This document shows positions 53,301-61,210 of a DNA stretch of 64,000 bases, in pieces; positions within the stretch are counted from its first letter, which is position 1, and every line of letters starts with the position of its first letter. The notes beneath the pieces were generated by a model, which did no database searches, was not told where the DNA came from, and worked only from the letters and a program-made list of their open reading frames with translations. The DNA is from DASVHS01 sp035468985 (lineage in GTDB: Bacteria > Acidobacteriota > Thermoanaerobaculia > Gp7-AA8): NCBI GenBank assembly GCA_035468985.1, contig DATISF010000073.1, positions 12,065-76,064 of the forward strand, given 5' to 3'. A program made the translations under genes and the position numbers.

Positions 53301-53424
53301 TCTTCTCGAGGGCCTGCAGTCGGCCGACATCGGGCCCACGACGCAAATGGCGGCAGCGGTTGCAGATCGCCATCGTGTGGCCGAGGCGCTGATGCAGAAG
53401 TGGGAGGCGATGCAGCCGAAGTGA
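50392..53424 (+). CDS. VPS10/BNR-repeat secreted protein
   Basis: A 1010-residue exported protein (MKQRFTIALAFVAAIASAQV) with repeated Asp-box/BNR motifs: VFYVGVNNGGVWKTNDYGRV, GIYKSTDAGKTWTHL, GIFRSTDGGRTF, GLFKSTDGGTTW, LYFASNTVWKTTNGGRAWTE and HVTTDGGKSWSDL. This is the VPS10/sortilin-like glycosidase-family layout of large secreted proteins in Acidobacteriota and Bacteroidota. The C-terminal part (LFTPSQAWRFRWNKNTD and beyond) is a beta domain ending in a helix. The function is unknown. A 52 bp palindromic repeat encodes residues about 719-735 (ERRLQPAPAPAESGAP). Confidence 0.88.
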   Translation: MKQRFTIALAFVAAIASAQVDPRMFQEMRWRMIGPFRGSRTVAAVGIASQPRVFYVGVNNGGVWKTNDYGRVWTPIFDDQPTGSIGAIALAPSDPNVIYVGSGEGLQRPDLSTGDGIYKSTDAGKTWTHLGLRDGQQIPMIAVDPRDPNRLFVAVLGHPYGPNAERGIFRSTDGGRTFEKVLYRDENTGGIDVVIDPSNSQNVYAALWEARQAPWENGEFSGLGSGLFKSTDGGTTWHQVTSGLPSNADIGRAGIEVAPANPNRLYAICGVKQGAGGVYRSDDAGESWSKVNGDERLWGRPGDFNEVRTDPKNADIVYVANIVTWKSADGGHSFKSFRGAPGGDDYHRIWINPNDTNTILIASDQGAIVTVNGGETWSSWYNQPSAQMFHVSTDNAFPYRVCGGQQESGSACVQSRGDDGAITFREWHPVAAEEYGYAVPDPLNPDLIYGGKISRYDRRIDQAVDISPKPLRGSNYRVIRTQPIVFSPVDPHILYFASNTVWKTTNGGRAWTEISPDLTRKDWTVPANVGKYIGTDAAKPSQRGVVYALAPSPLDINRIWAGTDDGLIHVTTDGGKSWSDLTPKELVPWAKVSIMEASHFDAQEAYAAINTLRLDDPRAHILRTRDGGKTWTHITNGIPDAGIINVVREDPKTRGLLFAGSEREVHVSFDDGDHWQTLRLNMPASSIRDLVIKDNDVVVAAHGRGFWILDDIAPIRGAMERRLQPAPAPAESGAPFLFTPSQAWRFRWNKNTDTPLPPDEPMGQNPPDGAVVDYWLPSSAQNVTLEILDGSGKLVRKYSSDDKAEAPHDIGNWPWYWMRPPRVLSAAAGGHRFVWDLHYTPLPERRPTFPIAAIPHDTAPDSTSPWVMPGTYTVKLTVDGRSQTRPLVVKMDPRVKTPPEGLMRQFTLSMQIYEDMKRVGAALLRIESMAESARNAKVGEIAGPEEVEGGPRRRRGGPDTLRSVAGQLRTLLEGLQSADIGPTTQMAAAVADRHRVAEALMQKWEAMQPK
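52546..52597. repeat. In-frame palindromic repeat, copy 3 (VPS10-like gene)
   Basis: A 52 bp palindrome with arms ATGGAGCGCCGGCTTCAGCC and GGCTGAATCCGGTGCTCCAT; the full 22-base arms differ at two positions. It is translated as MERRLQPAPAPAESGAP at the boundary between the propeller and the C-terminal domain. Confidence 0.85.
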
Positions 53425-53493
53425 TTTCCGGAATTCCCGCTCGGCTCGCGGGCGGACGACGTTTTCTTGACGCTCAGGCCATACAACGGACCT

Positions 53494-55419
53494 ATGCGAA
53501 AAGTGCTTGGAACACTCGTCGCGCTTTGCGCCGCTCTCTCCCTTTCCGCAGAAACCATCCAGGAATTCGACGCAAAACTCGAACAGCAGCTGAAGGCGTC
53601 GGATCCCGCTCTCGTCGAGACCTGGCACGCCGCGAATCTCGCGCGTGAGGCCGGCAAACACGAAGAGGCGTTGCGCCTTTACGCCGATGTCCATCAGCGC
53701 GTTCCGCAGTTCGATCACGCGCTCCGCCGCCAGGCCGGCGAAGAGATCATCCTCGGCCGGCGCGACCTCGCCATCCAGCACGCGCGTCAGGCGTTGGGCA
53801 TCGACCGCTCGGCAGAGAATCTCGCCACGGTCGCGGCCGCACTGGTCTTCAACGGCAAGCCGGACGCCGCCGAGATCGAGCAGGCGAAATCGCTTGTGTC
53901 CGAGGCGATCGGCAAGAAGCCGAATGAGTCGTATTCGCACGCGGTGCTCGCGCAGGTCGCCATCCTGCGCAACGACTTCGATTCCCTCAAGCGTGAGACG
54001 CAGAAGCTCGAGGTCCTGGCGCCGCGCGAGCTGCAGACGCAGGTTCTGCGCATCACCGTCGCTGCATCGGAAGGGGAGTGGAGCACAGCGTTCGAAGCGC
54101 TCGACAAAGCGCGCGAGCTCGGTCTCCCCGCCGCCGATTACAACCAGATGAAGCGCGAGATCGAATCGTCGATGCCGTTCTATCTTCGCTGGTGGAAACC
54201 GTCGGCGACGGCGCTGGGGATCTGGTTCGGCGGCTTTGCCATCCTCCTGCTCCTCGGCGCAGTGCTGAGCGCGATCGCCCTTCGGGCCGCGCGGAAGCCC
54301 CCGCAGGTGCTGGCGAAGAACGCCACCGGCCTGAGCGCGGGGATCCGCCGCGTCTACTCGGCGGTCTTGTTCTTGTCGTGCATGTTCTATTACGCGTCGA
54401 TTCCGATCGTGATGCTGCTCGTCCTCGCGCTCGGGGGCGGCGTGATCTACGGCGTGTTCGCGCTGGGGCGGATCCCGGTGAAGCTCGTGATCGGTGTGGT
54501 GATCATCGTCGGCGTGACGGTCACTTCGATGGTGAAGAGCCTGTTCGCCCGCCGGCCCGACGAAGAGCCGGGCATGAAGCTCGACCTCGTCCGGCAGCCG
54601 CGCCTCCGACTGCTGCTCGATGATGTCGCCAAGCGGATCCGTACGCGCGCGGTCGACCACGTGTATCTGACTCCCGGCACCGAAGTCGCCGTCATGCAGC
54701 GTGGGAAGGGACGGCGAGAGCGCTGTCTGATCCTCGGCATCGCCGCGATCGACGGAATGAAAGTCCGTCCGCTGAAAGCGGTCCTGGGCCACGAGTACGG
54801 ACATTTCTCGAATCGCGACACGGCGGGCGGCGCGTTTGCGCTCGCCGTGCGCAGTTCGCTCCACGCAACCGCTTATGGACTCGCCACCGGCGGGGCAGCG
54901 GCCTGGTTCAACCCGGCCTGGCTGTTCGTGAACGGTTTCAATCGCGTGTTCCTCCGGATTTCCGAGGGCGCATCGCGGCTGCAGGAAGTGCTGGCGGATC
55001 GTTGGGCCGTGTTCGCGTACGGAGCCGATGCATTCGAGCAGGGCCTGCGTCACGTGATCGAGAGCAGTGTTCGATTCGACGCCCACGTCGGCGCGACGCT
55101 GAAGGAGGTCGTCAATCAGAAGCTTCCGCTCGCGAATCTCTACACGTATCGGCCTGCCGAGCGGGCGGAGGAGGCCGATGTCGCGAAGGCCGTCGACGAA
55201 GCGCTGAATCGCAAGACCTCCGCGTACGACAGCCATCCGCCCGCGGCTGAGCGGTTCGTCCTTGCGCGTGCGCTGCCGCAGCGGTCGCGCCGCGTCGAGC
55301 CCGATGACGACGCACCGGCGTGGTCGCTGTTCGACAATCCGCTCGAGCTGCAGCAGGCCATGACAACGCAGGTGCGCGCGAACGTCGCCGCGAATTACGG
55401 CGTGTCGATCACGGCTTGA
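53494..55419 (+). CDS. M48 peptidase with TPR-like N-terminal half
   Basis: A 641-residue protein with a signal peptide (MRKVLGTLVALCAALSLSAE). The first 200 residues are helical repeats of a TPR-like type (HAANLAREAGKHEEALRLYA, ALGIDRSAENLATVAAALVF). Then come several membrane helices (ATALGIWFGGFAILLLLGAV, VIGVVIIVGVTVTSMV) and the M48 zinc motif AVLGHEYGHFSNRD with ASRLQEVLADRWAVFAYGAD later. It is a membrane metalloprotease, probably for protein quality control. It follows the VPS10-like gene. Its TGA stop abuts a REP-like repeat. Confidence 0.88.
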   Translation: MRKVLGTLVALCAALSLSAETIQEFDAKLEQQLKASDPALVETWHAANLAREAGKHEEALRLYADVHQRVPQFDHALRRQAGEEIILGRRDLAIQHARQALGIDRSAENLATVAAALVFNGKPDAAEIEQAKSLVSEAIGKKPNESYSHAVLAQVAILRNDFDSLKRETQKLEVLAPRELQTQVLRITVAASEGEWSTAFEALDKARELGLPAADYNQMKREIESSMPFYLRWWKPSATALGIWFGGFAILLLLGAVLSAIALRAARKPPQVLAKNATGLSAGIRRVYSAVLFLSCMFYYASIPIVMLLVLALGGGVIYGVFALGRIPVKLVIGVVIIVGVTVTSMVKSLFARRPDEEPGMKLDLVRQPRLRLLLDDVAKRIRTRAVDHVYLTPGTEVAVMQRGKGRRERCLILGIAAIDGMKVRPLKAVLGHEYGHFSNRDTAGGAFALAVRSSLHATAYGLATGGAAAWFNPAWLFVNGFNRVFLRISEGASRLQEVLADRWAVFAYGADAFEQGLRHVIESSVRFDAHVGATLKEVVNQKLPLANLYTYRPAERAEEADVAKAVDEALNRKTSAYDSHPPAAERFVLARALPQRSRRVEPDDDAPAWSLFDNPLELQQAMTTQVRANVAANYGVSITA

Positions 55420-55457
55420 GTGGAGCGGCGGCCGCGCCCCCGGCGCGGCGCTCGACC
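55418..55457. repeat. REP-like palindrome after M48 gene
   Basis: GAGTGGAGCGGCGGCCGCGC followed by CCCCGGCGCGGCGCTC, sharing the TGGAGCGGCG head with the REP-like copies at 38389 and 38668. It begins within the TGA stop of the M48 gene. Confidence 0.6.
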
Positions 55458-55458
55458 A

Positions 55459-55855
55459 GAGAACCTCTGCGCAAGTCGTCATCCTGAGTCGGCGAAGCGC
55501 GACGAAGGATCTCAGGATGCGAAAACGCGTGCGATCACGTAGGGCCGACTCTCAGTCGGCCCCGGGCCCACTGGAGAGTGGGCCCTACGTGTGAAATGAG
55601 ATCAGGGAACGTCTGCTCAACTCGTCATCCTGAGTCGGCGAAGTGCGACGAAGGATCTCAGGATGCGAAAACGCCCGCGATCACGTAGGGCTGACTCTCA
55701 GTCGGCCCCGGGCCCACTGGAGAGTGGGCCCTGCGTGTGAAATACGATCAGGGAACCGCTGTACAAGTCGTCATCCTGAGTCGGCGAAGCGCGACGAAGG
55801 ATCTCAGGATGCGAAAACGCGTGCGATAACGTAGGGCCGGCCTTCAGATCGCCCA
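55459..55855. repeat. Tandem array, 146 bp period
   Basis: Three units with TCATCCTGAGTCGGCGAAG starting at 55479, 55625 and 55771. Each begins with a GGAAC.TCTG end, carries half of a Family A core (GACGAAGGATCTCAGGATGC), and then, in the first two units, a second palindrome running from CACGTAGGGCC to GGGCCCTACGTG (55536-55592 and 55682-55738). The third unit is cut in this palindrome. No gene is present. Confidence 0.92.
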
Positions 55856-56102
55856 GTGCTCTTGATCGAGATTCTGCGCGAGGTGTACGTGGACCCTCAC
55901 GTCAGGTTCCTCAACGCGATCTGGTACTCGGAACTTCGCGAAGGCGCTGCAAGCGAAGGAAGAGTCGGGTAACGAGGCCGGTGGCCGCGGCGATCCCGGA
56001 GGCCATTTCCGTTTCGGCCGCCCAGAAGTGACCGTGGATGCGTCTTTTCGCGTTCCATCGGCCGCGGTCATCGTTCTGAGGTCCGCGATCGAGAATGAGC
56101 GC
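55856..56102. other. No recognisable gene
   Basis: Between the 146 bp array and the VIT1-like gene. A 38-codon frame from GTG 55856 (LLIEILREVYVDPHVRFLNA) and a minus-strand frame around 55930-56060 (HGHFWAAETEMASGIAAATG) look protein-like but are too short and unsupported. They may be remnants of a lost gene. Confidence 0.4.
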
Positions 56103-56792
56103 TCAAAGAGTCGAGCCGAACCACGAACCGATCCCGGCGGTCAGCGCCATCGCCAGCGCTCCCCAGAATGTCACGCGGGCGATGGACTTCCACACGGGTG
56201 AACCTCCGGCGCGGGCTGCCAGCGAGCCCAGCAGCGCGAGAAAGAACAATGAACTGCCCGAGATCGTCCAGACGAGCGCGGATGCGGGCACAAACAGAAC
56301 GAGCAGCAGCGGCAGCGCGGCACCAACCGCGAACGTGATGGCCGAGGCCAATGCCGCCTGGACCGGTCGCGCGCTGAGTTTGTCGGAGATGCCCAGCTCG
56401 TCACGGGCATGAGCTCCCAGTGCATCCTTGGTCATCAACTGCGTGGCGACACGGGTGGCCAGGTCGGCGTCGAGTCCCCGCGCAACATAGATGGCGGCGA
56501 GCTCGGCGTGCTCGTGGTCGCCGTCCGTGGCCAACTCCTCCCGTTCCCGTTCCAGGTCGGCGCGCTCCGTATCGGATTGGGAGCTGACGGAGACATACTC
56601 GCCCGCGGCCATCGACATCGCGCCCGCCACCAAACCGGCAACGCCGGCGACCAGAATGCTGCTGCGGGTGGAGTGGGCCGCGGCTACGCCCACGATCAGA
56701 CTGGCGGTCGAAACGATTCCGTCGTTGGCGCCGAGAACGGCGGCGCGAAGCCATCCAATGCGTTGGGTTCGGTGTTTTTCCGGATGTCTCAT
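56103..56792 (-). CDS. VIT1/CCC1-family iron/manganese transporter
   Basis: A 229-residue transporter: RIGWLRAAVLGANDGIVSTA, LIVGVAAAHSTRSSILVAGV, AGLVAGAMSMAAGEYVSVSS, a cytoplasmic charged region (QSDTERADLEREREELATDG), then VAAQLMTKDALGAHARDELG-like metal-binding helices and two or three C-terminal helices (ALPLLLVLFVPASALVWTIS). These are features of the VIT1/CCC1 family that moves Fe(2+) or Mn(2+) across membranes. ATG 56792 gives MRHPEKHRTQRIGW. It is monocistronic, with the array downstream. Confidence 0.88.
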   Translation of the reverse strand: MRHPEKHRTQRIGWLRAAVLGANDGIVSTASLIVGVAAAHSTRSSILVAGVAGLVAGAMSMAAGEYVSVSSQSDTERADLEREREELATDGDHEHAELAAIYVARGLDADLATRVATQLMTKDALGAHARDELGISDKLSARPVQAALASAITFAVGAALPLLLVLFVPASALVWTISGSSLFFLALLGSLAARAGGSPVWKSIARVTFWGALAMALTAGIGSWFGSTL

Positions 56793-57056
56793 CGAGAAGC
56801 GCGCAGAAAACGGCTGCCGCATCGAGCCGACCCGCCGCGATGAATGATAGCGCTTGCGCCCCAGCGGGTTGCGGGCTGTCTCCCGTGCCGGGCAGCGAGC
56901 TGTGACGCTCGGCACGGAACTTCATCGTCCACTCCACCACGGTGAGTATGCTCACGCGCTGTGCGGCATGAGAACGTCGGGACTTTCTTCCTGGCCGCGG
57001 CCTCTCTTCCGTGTGCGACCGAAAGCCGCTGCCACAGATTTGACAAGGAGACATCG

Positions 57057-58442
57057 ATGAGACTTCGACCCATGACCATGGCTCTGTCTCTCTTCCTCGT
57101 GGTTCTCGCCACCACGCTCGTGATCGCTCAGGAGCCGGAAAAGAAGCGCGATCAGCCGGCCGATCCGGCGGCGGTGTTCCAGGCGACGTTCCAGAGAATG
57201 TCGGCCGCGAAGGCCGCCAAGATGAGCGATGCCCGCGCCTACCTCGAGAAGCGCTATGACCTCAGCAAGCGTTCCTCGACCGTGACGATGTTCCGGGGCA
57301 AACCGGTGCAGCAGGGCGTCCGCGTCAAGCTGCCGGCGGGCGTGAGCTGGCAACAGCTCGCCCAGATGTCTCCGGAGGTGATTCGGAGCAGGAATCTCTG
57401 GCCCGAAGGATTCCTGCCTCTGCCTGCTCCCGATCACATGGAAGGGGGAATGATTTTCCCGCAGTTCCAGATCGACGAGGTGAAGCGGCAGACGGATCGC
57501 GACCTCAACCGGTTCGATATCGAGATGGATCTCCCGGATCCTTTCCTGCCCGAGTTTCCGCCGCCGATTTTTCTGACCACCCGCTCGGACCTCGGCGACG
57601 TCTCGGGGGGCAAGCTGATCACGATCGACAACTACTACCTGATCTTCGGAAACATCCTCAACCCCAAGCAGCTCGACGGGCTGCGGCTGCTGGTCACGCC
57701 GTTTCCGCAGCAGCAGTTCAATGCCACCGAGGATCGGCGATCGGTCAGGCCGAGCATGGGAGTGACGTGCTTCGACTGCCATGCGAACGGTCACACCAAC
57801 GGCGCGCATCATCTGGTCGGCGACATTCGCCCGCAGGAGTTCAGGCATCGCATCGAGACGCCGACGCTTCGGGGCGTCAACATGCAGCGCCTGTTCGGTT
57901 CGCAGCGCGCACTGCGCACGATCGAGGACTTCACCGAGTTCGAACAGCGCGCCGCGTACTTCGATGGCGACATCGCCCTGGCCGCGAAGAAGGGCGTGAA
58001 CACGCTGAACCGTCCCGACCAGGTTCACCACATGGCCGAATTCCAGGAGCTGCTCGATTTCCCGCCGGCGCCGAAGCTGGGCGTCGACGGCTTACTCGAC
58101 CCTGCCAAAGCCACCGCCGCGGAGATGCGCGGGCAGGCCCTCTTCTTCGGGCAGGCCCTGTGCAGCTCCTGTCACAGCGGCCCGATCTTCAGCGACAACT
58201 TCATGCACAACCTCCAGACGGAGCGCTTCTACACGCCGCGCACGATCCGCGATCACACCATGGTCGGCGACGGCCCTATCAAGACGTTCCCGCTCCGCGG
58301 GATCAAGGAGTCGCCGCCTTACATGCACGACGGCCGCCTCCTGACGCTCGACGACACGATCGAGTTCTTCAACCTCGTCCTCGGCACGAAGTTGTCGGAA
58401 GACGAAAAGAAAGATCTTCTCGCCTTCCTCTACACCCTCTGA
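57057..58442 (+). CDS. Di-heme cytochrome c, exported
   Basis: A 461-residue exported protein (signal MTMALSLFLVVLATTLVIAQ region; AAGGAG before ATG 57057) with two heme motifs: TCFDCHANGHTNG and LCSSCHSGPIFSDNF. The second half, MRGQALFFGQALCSSCHSG through DTIEFFNLVLGTKLSEDEKK to LLAFLYTL, is the typical C-terminal domain of MauG/CCP-type di-heme proteins. It could be a cytochrome c peroxidase-like oxidase. The final 62 codons are duplicated as a truncated copy at 58884-59070. Confidence 0.9.
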   Translation: MRLRPMTMALSLFLVVLATTLVIAQEPEKKRDQPADPAAVFQATFQRMSAAKAAKMSDARAYLEKRYDLSKRSSTVTMFRGKPVQQGVRVKLPAGVSWQQLAQMSPEVIRSRNLWPEGFLPLPAPDHMEGGMIFPQFQIDEVKRQTDRDLNRFDIEMDLPDPFLPEFPPPIFLTTRSDLGDVSGGKLITIDNYYLIFGNILNPKQLDGLRLLVTPFPQQQFNATEDRRSVRPSMGVTCFDCHANGHTNGAHHLVGDIRPQEFRHRIETPTLRGVNMQRLFGSQRALRTIEDFTEFEQRAAYFDGDIALAAKKGVNTLNRPDQVHHMAEFQELLDFPPAPKLGVDGLLDPAKATAAEMRGQALFFGQALCSSCHSGPIFSDNFMHNLQTERFYTPRTIRDHTMVGDGPIKTFPLRGIKESPPYMHDGRLLTLDDTIEFFNLVLGTKLSEDEKKDLLAFLYTL

Positions 58443-58455
58443 CCCGGAACACGTC

Positions 58456-58475
58456 GGGCGGCCTGCGGGCCGCCC
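58456..58475 (+). terminator. Hairpin after cytochrome c gene
   Basis: GGGCGGCC (58456-58463) and GGCCGCCC (58468-58475) form a perfect 8 bp stem with loop TGCG, 13 bp after the TGA stop. There is no T-tract, so intrinsic termination is only probable. Confidence 0.55.
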
Positions 58476-58558
58476 GATACGGATTGCGGCGTCCGGTTCG
58501 CCATCTTCAGACGAGACCAGACGAATCCGGACGGCTGTAAATCTCGCCTCTGGAGGTA

Positions 58559-58586
58559 TCCGCGTATGTCTCGAGACAAACGCGGA
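58559..58586. repeat. 28 bp palindrome
   Basis: TCCGCGTATGTCTC and GAGACAAACGCGGA are complementary except for one pair. It lies 9 bp before a tRNA/tmRNA 3'-end-like sequence and may be part of the same structured remnant. Confidence 0.55.
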
Positions 58587-58595
58587 AATCGCACT

Positions 58596-58631
58596 CCGGG
58601 GGTCGCCGGTTCGAGCCGTTCAGCTCCACCA
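58596..58631 (+). pseudogene. tRNA/tmRNA 3'-end-like remnant
   Basis: The sequence GGTCGCCGGTTCGAGCCGTT followed by CAGCTCCACCA has the GGTTCGAG T-loop and a CCA end. The CAGCTCCACCA end is that of tmRNA (ssrA). The T-stem no longer pairs well, and no 5' part is seen, so this is a remnant, perhaps from a site-specific integration next to the cytochrome duplicate. Confidence 0.4.
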
Positions 58632-58883
58632 AATCTCAGAGAAACATTGAGTCGTGATTTGGCTTTGCTTTCGCAGTGAGCGAACATCTCGCGAGGCTTA
58701 GAGCCGGTTCTCCGTATGGGCCACGTCCAACTTTCGCTGTGCTCCATTTCCGAGATGATGCAGACGACCACGTCACGCGGATTGTGCCGCTGCTCGTAGG
58801 CGGCGAGCTGCCGGTCGGCGCCGGTGCGGTGCCTGAGAATCTCGCGGTCGTAGTTGACATCGTTGCGTGAGCCGAGCTCGTCG

Positions 58884-59070
58884 ACGACAGGTCGGCGACG
58901 GTCCCATCAAGACGTTTCCGCTCCGCGGGGCCAAGGAGTCGCCGCCCTTCATGCATGACGGCCGCCCCCTGACGCTCGACGACACGATCGAGTTCTTCAA
59001 CCTCGTCCTCGGCACGAAGTTGTCGGAAGACGAAAAGAAAAATCTTCTCGCCTTCCTCTACTCGCTCTGA
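58884..59070 (+). pseudogene. Truncated copy of cytochrome c C-terminus
   Basis: Encodes GDGPIKTFPLRGAKESPPFM and then HDGRPLTLDDTIEFFNLVLG to LLAFLYSL, nearly identical at DNA level to 58260-58442 of the upstream cytochrome gene (a few percent different). Neither heme motif is present and it has no plausible start. It is the end of a second cytochrome gene that lost its body. Confidence 0.85.
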
Positions 59071-59155
59071 CCTGGGCCATACGCAATTCCGGTGATGAGG
59101 CCATATTTCCGGCCTCAATCGGCTACACTAGGCTCGCTTCTCAGTAGAGTTCGCA

Positions 59156-60856
59156 ATGACTGAAGTCGGAGCTGCCAGTGAGGCAGTGGCCTCGCCGCGA
59201 CAGCATCGCATCATCCTTCTGGATGACGACGAGACCGTGGGCCGCTTCGTCCAGGCAACCTTGAAACAGCCGAAGTACCGCACCGAATGGTGTCCGGACC
59301 TCGAGCGTGCGCTGGCTTCCGTTGCCGCCGAGCCGCCCGATCTCGCGCTCATCGACATCGGGCTGAGCGGAGAAGGGACCGGATGGGATCTCCTTCGGCA
59401 ACTCCGTTCCACACCGGCCACCGAGCATACGCCGTGCGTCATGATCACCGGCTCGGCCGACACTCTCGACCGCGCGCGATCCCTCCGCCTCGGCGCGGAC
59501 CGCTTTCTCGTCAAGCCCGTGACGCAGGAAACGCTGCGGCGGGTCGTCAACGAGATGCTCGGCACGCGCGACGACCTGTGGTGGTCGCTCAATCTCCGAG
59601 GCGACCAGGTCAAGCGCATGCGCGAGCTCTTCTTCGACGCCACCACCGAGCTACCCACGATCGCCCTCGTCGTCGATGACCTTCGTCGCCTCGTGGAGAA
59701 TGGCGAGACGCTCCAAGTGTTCTGTCTGGAGATCGAGCCGCTGTTCCGCCTTGGCGAGCGCAACTACTGGGACACATTCGATCAGTTGCGCCACGAATTT
59801 GTTCGCGGACTGCACGTGATGGTGAGCCCGATCCTGGGCAACGACGTGATGATCGCCACCAGCCACGTCGGAGCCAACGACTTCTACTTCTTCGCCCGCA
59901 ACGCCGGCGGCGTGCAGACGCAGACGACCAAACATCTCGAGCGCACCGCGCGAACCGCGCTGGGCGCGATCTCGGTCACCCCCGACATCGCCGACGAGGT
60001 GATGATCTTCGCCGGCGGATCGACCACGCAGCCGCAGCCCATCTACGCACCGCGCGTTCTCTACAACGCGGTGCGCGAGGCCAAGGACAGCGCGGAACGC
60101 CGCGAAACGCGCTTCTACCGTGGACTGTGCGAGAAGGTGGCCCGCGCGGTCCATGGCCGCACGATCCGGACCGTCTTTCAGCCCATCCTTCAGCTGGACG
60201 GGCTCGAGATCCTCGGATATGAAGCCCTCTCCCGCGGTCCCGCCGGAAGCGACATCGAGAGCCCCGAGGTGATCTTCGAGGTTGCCCGCGACTCCGATCG
60301 CATCTGGGACCTCGAGCGCCTCTGCATCGAGAACGTGCATCCGTTCCTGCAGGAGATCAGCGAGCGGGGCCGGCTCTTTTTCAATCTGGAGTCGCACTTC
60401 ATCCAGCAGCTCCAGCAGCGAGGCACGCAGGTCTTCGATCCGTTCCTCGAGCATCGCCAGTCGATCGTCATCGAGGTGACCGAGCGGAGCGCGATCCGCG
60501 ACTACCGCACGTTCCGGCACACGCTGCAGAACCTCAAGTTGATGGGATTCAAGATCGCCATCGACGACTGCGGCTCGGGATACGCGTCGCTCGAAGCGGT
60601 CGCCGAGCTGCGGCCGGACTACCTCAAGGTCGGGCACTCGCTCCTCCAGGGAATCGAGTCGGATGCGATCCGCAGGCGTCTCGTCGAGCTGGTCACGCGC
60701 TGCGGCGAAACCGTCGGCGCGGAGACGATCGCCGAGGCGATCGAGACGGAGGAGCAACTGCGCATGTGCCGCGAGATGGGAATTCGGCAGGGGCAGGGAT
60801 TTCTGTTCGCCAGACCGGCGCCGTGGGCGGACATCTGCGCGTGGAAAGCGTCCTAG
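59156..60856 (+). CDS. Receiver-EAL domain protein (c-di-GMP phosphodiesterase-like)
   Basis: A 566-residue protein. Residues 15-135 are a receiver: IILLDDDETVGRFVQATLK, phospho-Asp in DLALIDIGLSG and FLVKPVTQ. A middle region of about 170 residues has no clear GGDEF motif. Residues about 330-560 form an EAL domain: TVFQPILQLDGLEILGYEAL, FFNLESHFI, SIVIEVTERSA, KIAIDDCGSGYASLEAVAEL, DYLKVGHSLLQGIESD and VGAETIAEAIETEEQL. Most catalytic residues are present, so c-di-GMP hydrolysis is plausible. The TAG stop at 60854-60856 is part of a Family A repeat. Confidence 0.88.
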   Translation: MTEVGAASEAVASPRQHRIILLDDDETVGRFVQATLKQPKYRTEWCPDLERALASVAAEPPDLALIDIGLSGEGTGWDLLRQLRSTPATEHTPCVMITGSADTLDRARSLRLGADRFLVKPVTQETLRRVVNEMLGTRDDLWWSLNLRGDQVKRMRELFFDATTELPTIALVVDDLRRLVENGETLQVFCLEIEPLFRLGERNYWDTFDQLRHEFVRGLHVMVSPILGNDVMIATSHVGANDFYFFARNAGGVQTQTTKHLERTARTALGAISVTPDIADEVMIFAGGSTTQPQPIYAPRVLYNAVREAKDSAERRETRFYRGLCEKVARAVHGRTIRTVFQPILQLDGLEILGYEALSRGPAGSDIESPEVIFEVARDSDRIWDLERLCIENVHPFLQEISERGRLFFNLESHFIQQLQQRGTQVFDPFLEHRQSIVIEVTERSAIRDYRTFRHTLQNLKLMGFKIAIDDCGSGYASLEAVAELRPDYLKVGHSLLQGIESDAIRRRLVELVTRCGETVGAETIAEAIETEEQLRMCREMGIRQGQGFLFARPAPWADICAWKAS

Positions 60857-60983
60857 GGAAGCTCTGAACAAGTCGTCATCCTGAGTCGGCGAAGCGTGAC
60901 GAAGGATCTCAGGATGCGAAAACGCCTGCCATTACGAGATCCTTCGCCGTCTTCGCGGCTCAGGATGACGTGAACGAGGGCTA
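60853..60983. repeat. Family A palindromic repeat
   Basis: Starts CTAGGGAAGCTCTGAACAAG followed by TCGTCATCCTGAGTCGGCGA and ends with GCGGCTCAGGATGACGTGAA. Orientation is opposite to the copy at 19401-19555. Its CTAG edge gives the stop codon of the EAL gene. Confidence 0.9.
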
Positions 60984-60994
60984 ATCTGCCGGAT

Positions 60995-61068
60995 TGGTTG
61001 CGGGGAGTGGATTTGAACCACCGACTTTTGGGTTATGAGGGCAATTGCGGCGCTGACTCAGCCCCACC
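60995..61068 (-). pseudogene. Decayed tRNA-Met (CAT)
   Basis: The minus strand carries an anticodon loop with CTCATAA, the T-arm GGTGGTTCAAATCCACT, an acceptor end CCCCGC and an ACCA-like 3' end, all matching elongator tRNA-Met. The D-arm is shortened and the anticodon stem is mispaired (TTGCC against CCCAA, where TTGGG is expected). The acceptor pairs at only six of seven positions. It is therefore most likely a pseudogene. Confidence 0.6.
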
Positions 61069-61105
61069 GATCAATGCGGCGAGTGTGCATCGGTGAGGGG
61101 ACATC

Positions 61106-61183
61106 ATGAGAGCGATCGCATGGGCTGTGGTCCTCACTCTCGCTGTAGCGATGGCCGACGCACAAACCTTCGGGACACGATAA
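61106..61183 (+). CDS. Truncated signal-peptide leader
   Basis: A 25-residue frame (MRAIAWAVVLTLAVAMADAQ then TFGTR and stop) with GAGGGG 6 nt before the ATG. It looks like the signal peptide of a secreted protein whose body is gone. It may be a remnant or a small exported peptide. Confidence 0.45.
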   Translation: MRAIAWAVVLTLAVAMADAQTFGTR

Positions 61184-61210
61184 CGGTCTTACTGTCGGCA
61201 AGCCCCGCGC

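Noticed and set aside
53035..55482. An 815-codon frame antisense to the M48 gene
   Set aside because: Antisense shadow of the M48 gene and the end of the VPS10-like gene.
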